DNA of 64,000 nucleotides from Campanula takesimana (taxonomy: Eukaryota; Streptophyta; Magnoliopsida; Asterales; Campanulaceae): positions 781,653-845,652 of the forward strand of contig JAOWBW010000566.1 in the NCBI GenBank assembly GCA_026119855.1, given 5' to 3'. Shown here one piece after another: positions 20,796 to 32,029 of this stretch; within the stretch, counting starts at the first letter, position 1; each line of letters starts with the position of its first letter. A program made the translations under genes and the position numbers. Below the pieces are notes generated by a model. That model did no database searches. It was not told where the DNA came from and worked only from the letters and a program-made list of their open reading frames with translations.

Positions 20796-22343
20796 CTAAA
20801 ACGCGAGTCCCAAAACGCCAATCACAATAGCCACAAGGGTCAACCAAATCTTGACCGAGTCTTGACTTGAGCCATTTTTACGTGGAGATGGTGCGGGTGC
20901 TAAGTCCGATGACGGCGACGGAGATTGCGTTGGCGGTTGTACGGGAACAGATGGAGGAGCAGGTGGTGATGGTACCGGTACCGATGGAGGAGCTGGTGAT
21001 GGAACAGGAACCTTCGGAGGGGCCGGTGATGGAACAGGAACCTTCGGAGGGGCCGGTGATGGAACAGGAACTTTCGGAGGGGCCGGTGATGAAACTGGAG
21101 CCTTGGGAGGTGCCGGTGATGGAACTGGAGCCTTGGGAGGTGCCGGTGATGGGACAGGAACCAGGGGAGGAGCCGGTGATGGGACTGGAATCGATGGAGG
21201 AGCCGGAGATGGTGCCGGCGAGGGAGGAAACGGGAGAGGTGTTATGGGTGCGATGGGAGCCTTGGGCGGAGATGCGGTTGCCGGAACACGGATGTCAACC
21301 TTCTGACCTTTTTCACAGCGGCCGGGGTAGCCACAGATGAAGTAGTAGTGGCCGGTCCTTCTTATGTGAAAGAGTCGTCGCCGGTGGCATAGATGGCGTA
21401 AGGAGCGGTTGTGTTGCATGCCCTGAAATTCTTATGAGTCACCCTCACTACGTTTTGGATCTCTTTGTTGTAGTCAAATTCTACATGAAATGAAAAAAAA
21501 AAATGAAATATGTACATAATAATGGAATAAAGAAATAAAAACTCAATCAGTCCTGAAACCTTCGGCCTTTTTTTCACGGTTATTACGAAGAAATTTTAAA
21601 TATAATTTTGGGTATATTTAATTATACTAATAAAATCTAATTTTTTTTATTGATATATCATCAACAATACTATCAATAACAAGTTTTAGATTTTCATTTG
21701 AACAATTGAATCAACCTAAATTATTGCTCAAAGTTCTTTCATAATAATGATGAAAAAACGTAAACATCATTTGGGACGGAAGGAGTATGTTATACAGAAT
21801 ATAGAAGGGAGAAATGTTGGCAAAATCTAGCCAAAAGACAAAAGAAAATAGAGATGCACTTTAGATCAATTAACTATAATTATTGTATTATTAATTTTTT
21901 TCAAAAACAATTATATAGATTAATATGAAGTAATGTTCATTTTCAAAAAATAAAAATAAAAATTGTTGGGAAACAAATGTCAAATACAGAGGGAATTGCT
22001 TCACTGGTCTTAACAAATACAGTGCGATATTTGAATGCATAAATGAAATGGATGGCAAAAGTTGCATATTGGTAAAAATAAAATATTATTTAATATGTTG
22101 ACCTTTCATAATTGATTTTATGATAACAAAGGATGAGAAGTGAGAAAGAAAAATAATGATTAAGTGAGGAAAGATGAAAAAGTAAGAGGGGAGGATAGTG
22201 ATGAAAATAAAGTTTTTTAATATCTTTTCTTTTTTTTCTTTAGGCAAAATAGTAGACTAACATTGCGGGATGGGATGAGTATAATTTAATGATAAGTATG
22301 CATATCTTTTCTATCAACGTGTTGAACTTTAAAATTTAGAAAT

Positions 22344-22484
22344 GAGGAAGACTTGTGTGAGACGGTCTCACCTTGTTGAGAGAGGAAATAGGTTTACCCA
22401 TCCCCGCCTAATAAGGGGGCAAACAATTTTCTCTCTCATCAAGATCCGTCTCACGTGTGAGACCGTCTCACACATGTTTTTGTC
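22344..22484. mobile_element. Mutator-type MITE with 9 bp target duplication
   Basis: 141 bp between perfect TTTAGAAAT duplications (22335-22343 and 22485-22493). Arms: gaggaagacttgtgtgagac and ggtctcac; right arm gtgagaccgtctcacacatg, then tttttgtc. Inserted in the intron of the phytocyanin-like gene. Relatives at 16430 and 27500. Confidence 0.75.
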
Positions 22485-23311
22485 TTTAGAAATAGATAGT
22501 AATAAAATGTGAAGATTATTGATAGCAAAGTTTTATAAAATATATACATTCATTTTGGGCATTTTTTTTGAAAAAAAAAAAAAAGACTTCCATTTTGATT
22601 AGGAAATATAATATCTTAACACAAGTGCTCTCAAAATTCATTACATATATTTTCTATATAAAAAAGAGCGTCAACCCCTTTTTATTTTGGACATTTTTAG
22701 ATAACTATGTTAACCCATTTTCAAATTTGGACGATCCTTAAATCTATGTCATTATATTTTCAGCGAAAGTTTATACTCACTGAGTCTCATTTATATTTGG
22801 TCAGCATAGTGAATTTTGATTAAATATTAATATTAATTTAATAATTTAACAAAATTAAAATTACTATAAATAGATTATTTAGTGATTATCACTAACAATC
22901 TTAAAAAATTCTTAATATAACTAAAATAATATTAATATTTAACCAAAATTTACTTATATTAACTAATATAATAAATATATATAAGACCTATATAAAAAGA
23001 ATGAGGCGAGTAAATAAAAAAATAGATGGAATCAATTACAGTAGAAACTCTTTAAATTAATACTCGGTAAATTAATAAACGCTCTAAAATAATAAATTTG
23101 TCCGGTCCCGACTTGGGACAGTTGAAAAGAGTAACAAAATCGATAAAATAATAAGATAATATTCCTCGGAGATCGTTATATAATATTAGGTCCCACGAAA
23201 ATCATAAATTAATAATTCTTAGAAATTGAATAAAATATTATTACAATTTAGTGAAAATATGATTCTATAATTGATTTTGCAATACCTTTTAGATGAGAAA
23301 CTATTGTACTC

Positions 23312-23542
23312 CCCACTGGCGGACCTAAATACATGCTTAAGGGGACCGCGGCCTCCGTTTGTAAAAATAAAATAAAAAATTACTAGTGCAATTTTGTAAA
23401 TTTTAATTAGATTAGTGCAATTAATTAAACTTTGCCCCCCTTTTAGAGAAGAAAAAAAATACACAAATTTTTTTTCCTACCCCCCTTATACTAGTAAAAA
23501 TTATTTTGCCCCCTTCAAAAAAAATCTTGGGTCGGCCACTGG
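23312..23542. mobile_element. Short nested element with 'ccactgg' tips
   Basis: Begins ccactggcggacctaaatac and ends cttgggtcggccactgg, giving imperfect inverted tips. The interior is rich in C and T runs (ttttgcccccttc). Superfamily not determined. Confidence 0.4.
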
Positions 23543-23860
23543 TACTCCCTCCGACCCAATTTAATGTTCTTAGTTTGAAGATGCACGCTTATTAAGAAAC
23601 CAAGGCAAAAACAAAGTAAATGAGTCAACCAAAAGTAGAGAGTGAAGGATATAAATGACCAAAACACTATTCATGAAGCAAGTTAGTGAAAGTAAATTAA
23701 GATAAGTAATGGTTTTTTGTAATTAAATGAACTTTTTGAGGGCAAGATTCTCCAAAGTACTATTCATTCTTTTCCATTTATGGAATAAAGCAACTAAGAA
23801 TCTAAACTGTGACAGACCAAAAAAGGAAAGTAAGAACCTTAAACTGAGACGGAGAGTATA
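23543..23860. mobile_element. MITE, Stowaway-type ('taaagttcttagtttg' family)
   Basis: Left tactccctccgacccaattt with 'gttcttagtttga'; right 'gtaagaaccttaaactgaga' then cggagagta. Sister copies lie at 28156-28393 and 48556-48782. Confidence 0.65.
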
Positions 23861-24754
23861 AGATATGTTGAATATTTTAAAGTCTTCAAGTCGTTTATAT
23901 ACTAGTTTTGTTTCAAAAATACGATGTAGCTATTCTTCTTGTGTACAATGAAATCAAATGAAATTTTTAACTTCAAATACCTTTCAACTTATGTACATAT
24001 TAGTCTATACGAAAATCTAAAATTCGTCAAACCGTCTAAAAATCTTTAAATTAATAATTATTAATTTATCAATAAATTAATAACTCTATAAATTAATAAA
24101 TTTAATCAGTCCCAACATTATTAATTTATAGAGTTTTTACTGTAATTGGAAAGAAGTGGTCTACTAAATCAAGAAATAGTTCCTTCGAAAAAAAAATCAA
24201 GAAATAGTTGCAGTAAGGAAAAAAACTTCAAACTTATTCGTCGTTGAAAACAAAAAAAACCAATCATAAGAAAAAGACCCCAGAAGTTCGGCACTTGACC
24301 AGTGTAAATCGACCAATTTTTTTGGATCAAACAAATTGATCGAATAGATGTGGCATTAGAATTTAGATCAATAATTTTCTTAAATAAAAAATGATTAAAT
24401 TTTAATTAATTAACTTAAGCAATCTACAAACAAGTAGAACACATTCTTTTTTTTTTTTTGAAATCTGTAGAACACATTCTTTAAAAACGTTGACAAGTGA
24501 ATTGTAATATTTATTATCGAGTGGAAAGAGTACTATCTATTTATTTTTCAATTTGAAATAAAAAGGAAAGAAAGAAGATGCATATGATGGTATCACCGAC
24601 GCGAAATGTCTTGGTAGCGGCCCAATTTTTATAATAAGGAGGGCCAATGTCCGACCAACCGGCAGAGTCGCCGACCTTGTATACTTCTCTCGGCAGCCAC
24701 CTTCAACCATGCTACCAACATCACCAGTAAAATCGCATTGAAAGCCATACCCAT

Positions 24755-26120
24755 AAAATCAACCACAAACTCAAAGAGAAAAAGAAAAAAAACTCATAAT
24801 TATACGTATAATATAATGGAAGAGAAGAGAAGAGGGGATCGAGATAGAATTTTTTATTTATTTTTTGTGAGTGAATGAACAAATGAATGAATGAATTAAT
24901 AAGGGATTTGGGAGAGGGCTATATAAAGCTGTATTTAAAGCATTTTCTTTGTCAATGCAATGTATGGCATGTAATGCTATAAATTTGGCTAGATTTTGTG
25001 AATTATTTCCTACTCTTTTTATCTTTGATTCTCTTAATCTCCTCCCTTAATTTTACGCGGACCTGCCCTCTTTTTCTGACTTATTTTTGTTTAATTAAAT
25101 TTATTAATGAGTCTTCACTTGTAATGCAATCTAACTATGATGTTATGCTGGTTTAAAAAAACATGATGTTATATAGTGATATAATTGACGATATTTTCTG
25201 TACCACTTTCATGTATATACCATCAAAATATGAATGATCCAACGGTTATAAGTTATAATTGTATACATCTTTGTGAAGTGTCATTTCTTTTCTTATTGTG
25301 AATGAATTTTGATTTATCGTTTGTTCAAAAAAAATGTACATGTGATTAGGTCTAGTAAGATTATTAATGCGATTAAAACTATGTGCTATTTTATTATTTA
25401 GATTGCCTCAAAAATTAAGATTAGGTAAAAGATACTCATTCCTTCTTAAAATGAACGTTTATTTAAAAATTTAAATGAATGACCTTTTACTAAAGAAACT
25501 TGTCTATAAGTAATTTTTTACCATTTTATAATTTATATAGTGTATAGTATAGTTCATTATACTCTTGCAAAAATAAAAGTGTGGAATCACAAGGATATTA
25601 TTAATACATAGTTTCCACTAAAATTTACTAGAAACGAATTGTAAAGTATGACCTTTACATGAAAAAAAATTCAATTTCAAAGAAAGAAAGTACTCCATTT
25701 GTTCTTAAATAAATGTCGTTTTCAAAAAAATATTGTACTAAAATAACTGTCCTTATTGTAAATAACATTGTCTCTTAATTTTTTTTCTAAAAATTTTCAT
25801 TAGTGCTTTTGTAAAAGTAAAATTAAATGTTTAGACAATGAATAATAATATTTAAACATCTTTGTCATTAAATTGTATAAAAAATGAAAAATTTCCTAAG
25901 GCATAGAGAATTACTCTCAGTTGACGTGTAAACAAATTCCTTACCATAATAATAAGTGTCACATTTTTTTCTACAAACATTATAAATTAACTTGTTTATG
26001 TGATTTTTTGGGAGGCAAGATTGAGCTATATCTCAGTTGACGTGTAAACAAAGTCCTTACCATTTCGGTTATGCTAAGAATAAGATAAAACCAACGCTCA
26101 TTAATTTTTGAGATCGATCA
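24755..26120. other. Upstream region of the phytocyanin-like gene, then intergenic
   Basis: About 160 bp upstream of the minus-strand start, a TATA-like word (minus strand GCTTTATATAGCC, 24912-24925) could be a core promoter element. The rest is AT-rich with unpaired MITE-end words near 25430 and 25690 and no exon I can support. Confidence 0.3.
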
Positions 26121-26121
26121 A

Positions 26122-27262
26122 AAGAGTAAGTCTTATGAAAACTTGTTTTTCACTAGAGATGTGTAAAACTTGTTTTGCATTAAGAAATGGGTTAATCTCG
26201 TTTTACTACCCCAATGTTTACATGTTGTATCGGTTAGGGGCCTACGGTTTTATATTTCCCACTTTAGGGTCCAGACTATCGTTTTTGTATCAATTCAGAG
26301 CCCTAGCAAGAGTTTTGTTAGATTTTAAACGGAAAGTTAACATATGCCATCTAAATCCATTTTCTCTGGGGGTTTTTTTTTTTGTCTTTTCAAGTCATTA
26401 GTATATTTAGCTTTCAAACTCTCAACTTATGAAATATTGTTCCAAACAAAAAACTTATAAAGTATTCCTTCTTATTTATTTATTTTAAAAAATATTTCCC
26501 CTACATTTTAATGGACTCCAAACAAACTGTTTAGGAGTCAATGTGAAAGTTCCTTTAATTTTGAGTTTTTTTTATTTATTTCTTTTCCTGTGTTATGGCT
26601 ATAACTTAGAAAGAAAGTAGCAACATCAAGCATAAACTAGTTATCACACATAAATTGGGAAAACTATTACAAAAAACAGCAGTATTAATTTTTTTCCTTG
26701 AGATAATTATTAAAATTATAAAATTCTAATTTTCCCAAATTTTTGAAAGAAAAAAATTTAATTTAAAATCACCCAAACATCAAAAGAGTACTATCAGAAC
26801 ACAAGCAGAGTGACTTAAGAAAACTTATGAGTCAATTCATCACTATTAGCATTAAAATGCGCGATAATTTGAGCAACAATATCACCTAAACTCTCAAATC
26901 AAACCAAAGCTAATGAACCTGTGATTGATTTGAGTGTACCGCCAAACTATTTTGGTTTAACCATTATTTTTTGGAAAATATCAAATTCCCAAGAGAAAAT
27001 AGGTGTTAGGATGTGATATACCAACTTTCTGTTCAAAATATAACGGAATGTTTGTTTAGGCTCTAGATTGATGCGAAAAAATGGAAGTTCAGGCCCTAAA
27101 GTGAGAAAAATAAAACTATAGGCCCCAAAGTGAAACAACATGTAACCCTGGGTTAGTAAAGTGAGATTAGCCCTTAAGAAATTATGTTTTACATTTAGAT
27201 ATGAAAACAAGTTTTACACTAAAACGAGTGTAAAACAAGTTTTTCTGGAGATTTTCACTTAT
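26122..27262. mobile_element. Large TIR element, Mutator-like layout, non-autonomous
   Basis: Arms of about 270 bp are inverted (about 26122-26390 and 26985-27262). The left has aaaacttgtttttcactaga, tttacatgttgtatcggtta and ttcccactttagggtc. The right has inverse counterparts aaaacaagtttttctggaga, gaaacaacatgtaaccctgg and ggccctaaagtgagaaa. The interior (26390-26985) has no recognisable gene fragment. Target duplication not identified. A shorter relative sharing the 'gtaaaacaagtttttc' tip lies at 27375-27490. Confidence 0.6.
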
Positions 27263-27499
27263 CAAAATTGAGCAGAAATGTGTTCGTTTGGAGATAATAA
27301 TAGGACAGTGTATTGGTTAAAAAAAACTTTACTAAAATATACTTCACTGACTTCCTCTCGTTAGAAAAAAGAGTCAGTCAGTCTTATGAAAAATATGTTT
27401 TATAATAAGAAATGGAAAAATATTTTCACTAAGAGATGAAAACATGTTTTACACTAAATTGAGTGTAAAACAAGTTTTTCACAGGAAAAAAAAAAAAAA

Positions 27500-27655
27500 A
27501 AAACTTGTGTGAGACGATCTTACACGTGAAACGGATCTCGTTGAGTAAATGGTTTGCCACCTATGGCTGGGGCGAGGTAAACCCATTTCCTCTCTCGTCG
27601 AGAAGATCCGTCTCATGCGTAAAACTGTCTCACACTAAACTTCCTCTAAAAATTC
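27500..27655. mobile_element. Mutator-type MITE ('gtgtgagac' family)
   Basis: Left arm acttgtgtgagacgatctta, right arm taaaactgtctcacactaaa ending acttcctc. The middle has 'gagtaaatggtttgcc' and 'ctctcgtcgagaagatccg', matching the copies at 16430 and 22344. Confidence 0.6.
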
Positions 27656-28155
27656 TCTTACTTAATTAAGAACATTTTTTAGATGGTTTTAGATATTTGT
27701 TTTGGGATCGGGTAGTATTTATGAAAACATTGTTGCAGAGTTCTTTGGGTAACTTTTTTGTAAATTTTATTTCTCTCTAGACTAAAAGAATGTAAGAAAC
27801 TTAAACTTTGATAAATGAAAAAGTAACATAAAAGTTTAAACTGAGACGGAGTGAGTAATAATTTTTAATCAATGAGACTCATTTTCATACTCACATAAAC
27901 TAACACACTATTATCCTCTACCCAGTTTCTCTCTCTCTCCTACCTATCTATCTATACTCACAACATATCACTTTTTTAACTTTTTTTCTTAATTCATGTG
28001 CATAACCATAACTTTGCAATTTGAAATAGGACGGAATGAGTAATGTTGAATAAACAAATACTCTCTCCATCTCATAATAATAAGTGTCACATTTTTTTCT
28101 ATTGAACAATATGTGTCATGTTTTTAATTAATTTTAATGTGATTTTACAATAATA

Positions 28156-28393
28156 TACTCCCTCCGTCCCAATTTAAAGTTCTTAGTTTGACTTTGCACA
28201 GAGATTAAGAAAAAGTAAATGTTGTGAGTATGAAAAGTAAAGTGAGAGAGAGAAAGTGTGTGGGGAGTTTTTGTTGTAAGAATGACAATTAGGTCCTACT
28301 TTCCATTTTAGGTAATAAAACAAAGTAAGAACCTTAAATTGGTACAGACTTAAAAGGAAAGTAAGAACCTTAAAGTGGGGCATAGGGAGAGTA
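28156..28393. mobile_element. MITE, Stowaway-type ('taaagttcttagtttg' family)
   Basis: Left tactccctccgtcccaattt, then aaagttcttagtttgac. Right 'gtaagaaccttaaagtgggg' then catagggagagta. Closely related to 48556-48782. Confidence 0.65.
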
Positions 28394-28621
28394 ATTTTTA
28401 TAAAATAAAGGCCTATCACACTTTTAACCCGCTATATTATAGTGAAGCTCCGCTTTTAACCATCCTTGTTTTTTTTTTTTAGCATTTTAACCACTCTACT
28501 AATATACGCTTTCATATTAACCGCACCACTAAATTCCATCCAAAAAAACTAACTTTCGTTACTAAAACTTAACGAAGGTTAACACGAATCTGACCTGGTG
28601 TACTTTGTTTTTATTTGGTTG

Positions 28622-28840
28622 GTGTTATTTACTCCAAATACTCCCTCCGTCTCAAAATGAATGACCACAATGTTTGTGTTATTTACTCCAAATACTCCCT
28701 CTGTCTCAAAATGAATGACCACAATGGTTGTGTTATTTACTCCAAATATTCCCTCTGTCTCAAAATGAATGACCACAATGGTTGTGTTATTTACTCCAAA
28801 TACTCACTCCATCTCAAAATGAATGACCACAATTTTTTCA
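28622..28840 (+). repeat. Tandem array, four units of 54 bp
   Basis: Each unit reads tgttatttactccaaatact, then ccctctgtctcaaaatgaat, then gaccacaatg. The units contain the 5' tip of a Stowaway MITE (actccctccgtctcaaaatg). A possible matching right tip (cgggacgaaagta) occurs once, near 28895. The array therefore looks like a MITE whose left end was amplified. Long frames on both strands here are just the repeat read in translation. Confidence 0.8.
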
Positions 28841-29158
28841 AGTGGATTTTGATCAAATAGTAAATTTGATTTTTTTTTTTGGATATTGATTTCGGGACGA
28901 AAGTATCAGTAATTACAAAGAAATGAACAAATAGTCACAACAACCATATCCATTCCCAATCATGATATATAGCATTACAAATGAAACTAAAACTGATAAA
29001 ACCAGTTTCTACGGCAAATAATACACTTTACCATTTGATTTCAAATCAACCAAACATTTTCATTACTATGGCATGGGTGATGACTGAAGTCAAAATTACC
29101 CAAATGTACAACTTTTCTCTTGCTTTCCCATTCGCAATGGTTGTGTTTTGTGTCTTAC

Positions 29159-29545
29159 TCAGCTTCTTAAGATTAGCATATTTGTTTTGCATATTCTCAA
29201 AGCTTCTTCAGTTCTCTTCATCACCATTGCAGCTGTTGTAGCTTCATTCTTCAACCTTTTAATCTCACACTTCATGGTGTTGAGTTGAATCTTTGTCCTC
29301 TCATTTATCTCCGGATCCACCCAACGAAAAAACCCACAATACAACCTTTCATTCCACAAAAAATAAACAAACAACCAATGAATTACAAAACAAACAAACA
29401 GGTTATTCTTATTTTTTCATTACTCATACAACAGGCAAGAATAATCAATAAGGAACTCATAGTTTTTGCCCCAATGAACCGTCTTCCTGGATTGTCAATC
29501 GTTCATGAAGTCCACATCGGTGCAATTTGATTGCAACCACAGTAG
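29159..29545 (-). pseudogene. Captured GRF-type zinc-finger gene fragment
   Basis: On the minus strand, 29540-29460 reads CGCNQIAPMWTS, a stop, then TIDNPGRRFIGAKT. The segment at about 29335-29159 reads VGFFRWVDPEINERTK followed by a helical, charged stretch (LNTMKCEIKRLKNEATTAAM). CxC, NPGRRF and FFxWxD are the hallmarks of GRF zinc fingers, known from nucleic-acid-binding proteins and common in plant transposon-associated genes. A TGA sits where a Trp codon would normally follow TS, and the two halves are separated by intron-like or degraded sequence. The fragment lies entirely within the TIRs. Expression as a protein is unlikely. Confidence 0.65.
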
Positions 29546-29995
29546 GTCGCTACTCCTGAGTTCGTCCACTTCGAATTGGACGATCCATTGCTCGATTCCG
29601 TCTATTTTTCTTAAAAATTGAACGAAGTCATGGCCAATTGCAAGTTCCAACTTAGGGTTTTCAAGATGGAAATCTCGTCCTCTGTTTGTTTGGGTTTTTA
29701 GGGCTGCAGGTCGGGTTATAAATGGGGATGGATAGGGTAGAAGAAAGAGTGATTAACGACGTCATTGTCCACGTACGCGTAGTTAATACCAACTCGTTAT
29801 CCAGGTCAGATTTGTGTTAACCTTCGTTAAGTTTTAGTAACGAAAGTTAGTTTTTTTGGATGGAATTTAGTGGTGCGGTTAATATGAAAGCGTATATTAG
29901 TAGAGTGGTTAAAATTGCTAAAAAAAATAAGGATGGTTAAAAGCGGAGCTTCACTAAAGTACAGTGGGTTAAAAGTGTGATAGGCCTAAAATAAA

Positions 29996-31696
29996 TTGAG
30001 AAGTAAAATGTGACGCTGAAAATGGGGAGTTAGTATAAACAAAAAGGACTTAATAGTTAATGCCATAGCCATAAAAATGAAGTGCAACAGGTCAGCTCAG
30101 CCCACTTCGTAATGATAGCAGATGTGGCCTTGTTCAGTGCTGTGCTTGAACTTATTGGGAAGCGAGGCTGATGAACTTTAACTTGGGCTCTTATATGGGC
30201 TTGTGTTTGGAAAGTTTAATTCAGAACCCTAATATCGACGAGCCATTAATTCTAAAGTTTCAAAAGAAATTCATGAATTTTCGATTATTAATACAGTCGA
30301 CGATAAATGATAGATATTAAATTAATGAGTACCGAAGTCTACAAACACATCTAATCATTCATTACCAATTGTATTTGCAGGCCCGTTTCAATAATTTTCG
30401 GGGCCTGTGCCAAAACACGAACATGGACCCTTTAAATTAAATTTTTTTCCCAAAAGAACATATATAATATATACTCACTCCGTCTCAAAATAGATGTCGT
30501 TTTAAGAGTTAAATTTTGTCTCAAAATACTTGTCGTTTCACTATTTTAAAGTTTTTTTATTGCTATATACCAATTATACCCTTAATAATGATAGTGAACT
30601 ATCTCTTACCTAACAATTTAATTACTTAGATAGTTGAATTATTTTAGGAGTATTTGGGACTTCTTCACATTCATAATGACATATTTAATATGTGTGAAAC
30701 ACTCCAAAATGACATCTATTTTGAGACGGATTTTGAGACGGAGGGAGTAAGTGTTTTGATATAAAATTAACATTTTGCAACGTTAAACACATAAATTCAA
30801 AATAATTTATTACATCGATCATAACGTGTAACACACAACTTAAATTTTATTAAAAGACTTTAATAATTTCAGGAAAAAAATAAAGCTTTTGTATCAAAGG
30901 AAAGTTTGCTTCATGAAAATTGAAAAATCAAACAAAAATTAAAATCAAATAGAGTTAGGGCTTTCAAGATTGAATTTCAAATATGAAATTAAATCCCTAA
31001 ATCTTAAATAACGAAAATCTTAGAGGTGAGACTTAAATTCTTTACCTTCACCACTTTGGCAAGGGCGGCAAGGAGAAGATCATCCTACGATGGCGGTGGT
31101 CGTCTGGCGATTCTGATGACGAAAGCAAGATGGCTGCCGAATTGGGGAGATGAGAGAGGGTACAAAGCGACAATGAAATTATGGAATTGGAGAGATTAGA
31201 TCATTAGAACGAACGAAGAGTCGAATAGGCGTTTTTTTTTTTGTCAAGGTGTGAATTAATGAAGAGAACGGAAGACGGCGAGAACGAAAACGCAATTAAT
31301 CAGATTAGTAAAGAGTAATCAACGGAGAAAAAGATTAGTAAATAGAGAAAAGAAAGCTACATGTATAATGTATAATGGGCTGGGCAAGATTTGGGGCCCC
31401 CTCCATTTTTGGGGCCCAGTGCTATTGCTCTGGAATGAACAGCCCAATATCCGGGGTTGTGTATTTGTAACCATTTTTTTTATAAATTTCTTTGTAACTT
31501 TAATTTTATTGAATATTGACTTTCTACCCAGCTCCGCAAGGGCTCAGTCATGTATATGGAGAATTTTCAGTAGGCTGATGCAGACTCGGGATTGCTCTCG
31601 CCGAGTACCCGTCCACCACGACTGCGAGTGGTTTGAGCTCGGTCACATCACATCTTTTCTCTTTTTGTGTGGCCGCAATTGATTAACATAAATATG
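29996..31696. other. Intergenic with one MITE; no gene seen
   Basis: Apart from the MITE at 30472-30749, this is non-coding sequence. 'ggggcctgtgcc' near 30400 and 'ggggccccctccatttttgg' near 31394 look like the degraded ends of another transposon. 31520-31680 is locally less AT-rich, but I recognise no exon. Confidence 0.35.
30472..30749. mobile_element. MITE, Stowaway-type
   Basis: Left tactcactccgtctcaaaat, right ttgagacggagggagta. The right tip 'ttttgagacgga' is doubled, as in the MITE at 18155. Confidence 0.6.
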
Positions 31697-31701
31697 GATC
31701 C

Positions 31702-31937
31702 CGATATATATTCAAAATATCCTACATATCTTGCTATACTCTATGGTGTGATTTGTATAGCAAGATATGTAGGATATTTTGAATATATATGGTGTGATTT
31801 GTATAGCACTAAAATAGGTAGTAAATAACTTATTTAGAGATAGAGATTATGATCAGATCCGAGAAAGGAGGATAGGGTTTTTTGTATATAATCTTTGTAT
31901 CACGCATAATGAAAGGTTACGGAATTATATTCCTTTA
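31702..31937 (+). repeat. 5' LTR with folded-back end
   Basis: From 31756 on it matches the 3' LTR. Upstream, 31703-31743 is the reverse complement of the LTR's own beginning (tagagtatagcaagatatgt onward). It is joined through tggtgtgatttg, a segment that belongs about 45 bp into the LTR. The junctions share 'tatagc'. The result is a 5' LTR about 47 bp longer than the 3' one. Confidence 0.85.
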
Positions 31938-32029
31938 TGGTACCAGCAGCTTGGTTAAACCTGTAACTAGGCCGCCTCCCTCCTCCTCTTTCTTACTTCC
32001 CCTCTTCTTTTCTTCCTTTTGCTTTTACC

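Larger units (their letters stand above)
23036..24146. mobile_element. AT-rich TIR element carrying two nested elements
   Basis: Ends attacagtagaaactcttta and tagagtttttactgtaattg are inverted, with many internal 'attaataa / ttattaat' words. A GGACC/GGTCGGCC-ended element (about 23310-23542) and a Stowaway MITE (23543-23860) sit inside. A related element lies at 49787-50270. Non-coding. Confidence 0.55.
20796..24754 (-). pseudogene. Early nodulin-like (phytocyanin family) gene, two exons, disrupted
   Basis: Plant plastocyanin-like, probably GPI-anchored cell-surface protein. Exon 1 (about 24586-24754) gives a signal peptide (MAFNAILLVMLVAWLKVAA), then VYKVGDSAGW and YKNWAATKTFRVGDT. Exon 2 (20796-21480, acceptor tgtag) gives FDYNKEIQNVVRVTHKNF, then TGHYYFICGYPGRCEKGQ, a Pro/Ser/Ala/Val tail of repeated PSPAPP units and a hydrophobic C-terminus (KIWLTLVAIVIGVLGLAF) suited to a GPI anchor. 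The positions of two copper-ligand histidines hold Gln (QNVV) and Arg (GRCEKG), as in non-copper ENODL proteins. Three lesions are visible: one extra base near 24684-24687, one missing base near 21363-21367 that creates a TAA, and ATATGC where the exon 1 donor GTATGC is expected (about 24580-24585). The intron is 3.1 kb. Pseudogene, or consensus errors. Confidence 0.8.
28410..29986. mobile_element. Mutator-like element with captured GRF zinc-finger fragment
   Basis: TIRs of about 195 bp (28410-28605 and 29790-29986), tips GGCCTATCACACTTTTAACC and inverse. The 9 bp target duplication TAAAATAAA is perfect at 28401-28409 and 29987-29995. Internally there is a 54 bp tandem array (28622-28840) and, on the minus strand, pieces of a GRF-type zinc-finger gene. 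No transposase, so non-autonomous. This is the second gene-carrying Mutator-like element in the window. Confidence 0.88.

Noticed and set aside
20867..21340. Plus-strand 157-codon frame with repeated PMGMEQEP-like units
   Set aside because: It is the complement of the Pro-rich tail of the phytocyanin-like gene, which has a recognisable domain on the minus strand.
28622..28840. Regular 54 bp repeats as a possible CRISPR-like array
   Set aside because: Units are contiguous with no unique spacers, and the context is a plant transposon.
28579..28860. Repetitive peptide frames on both strands
   Set aside because: They arise because the 54 bp array unit is a multiple of three; no other evidence of coding.
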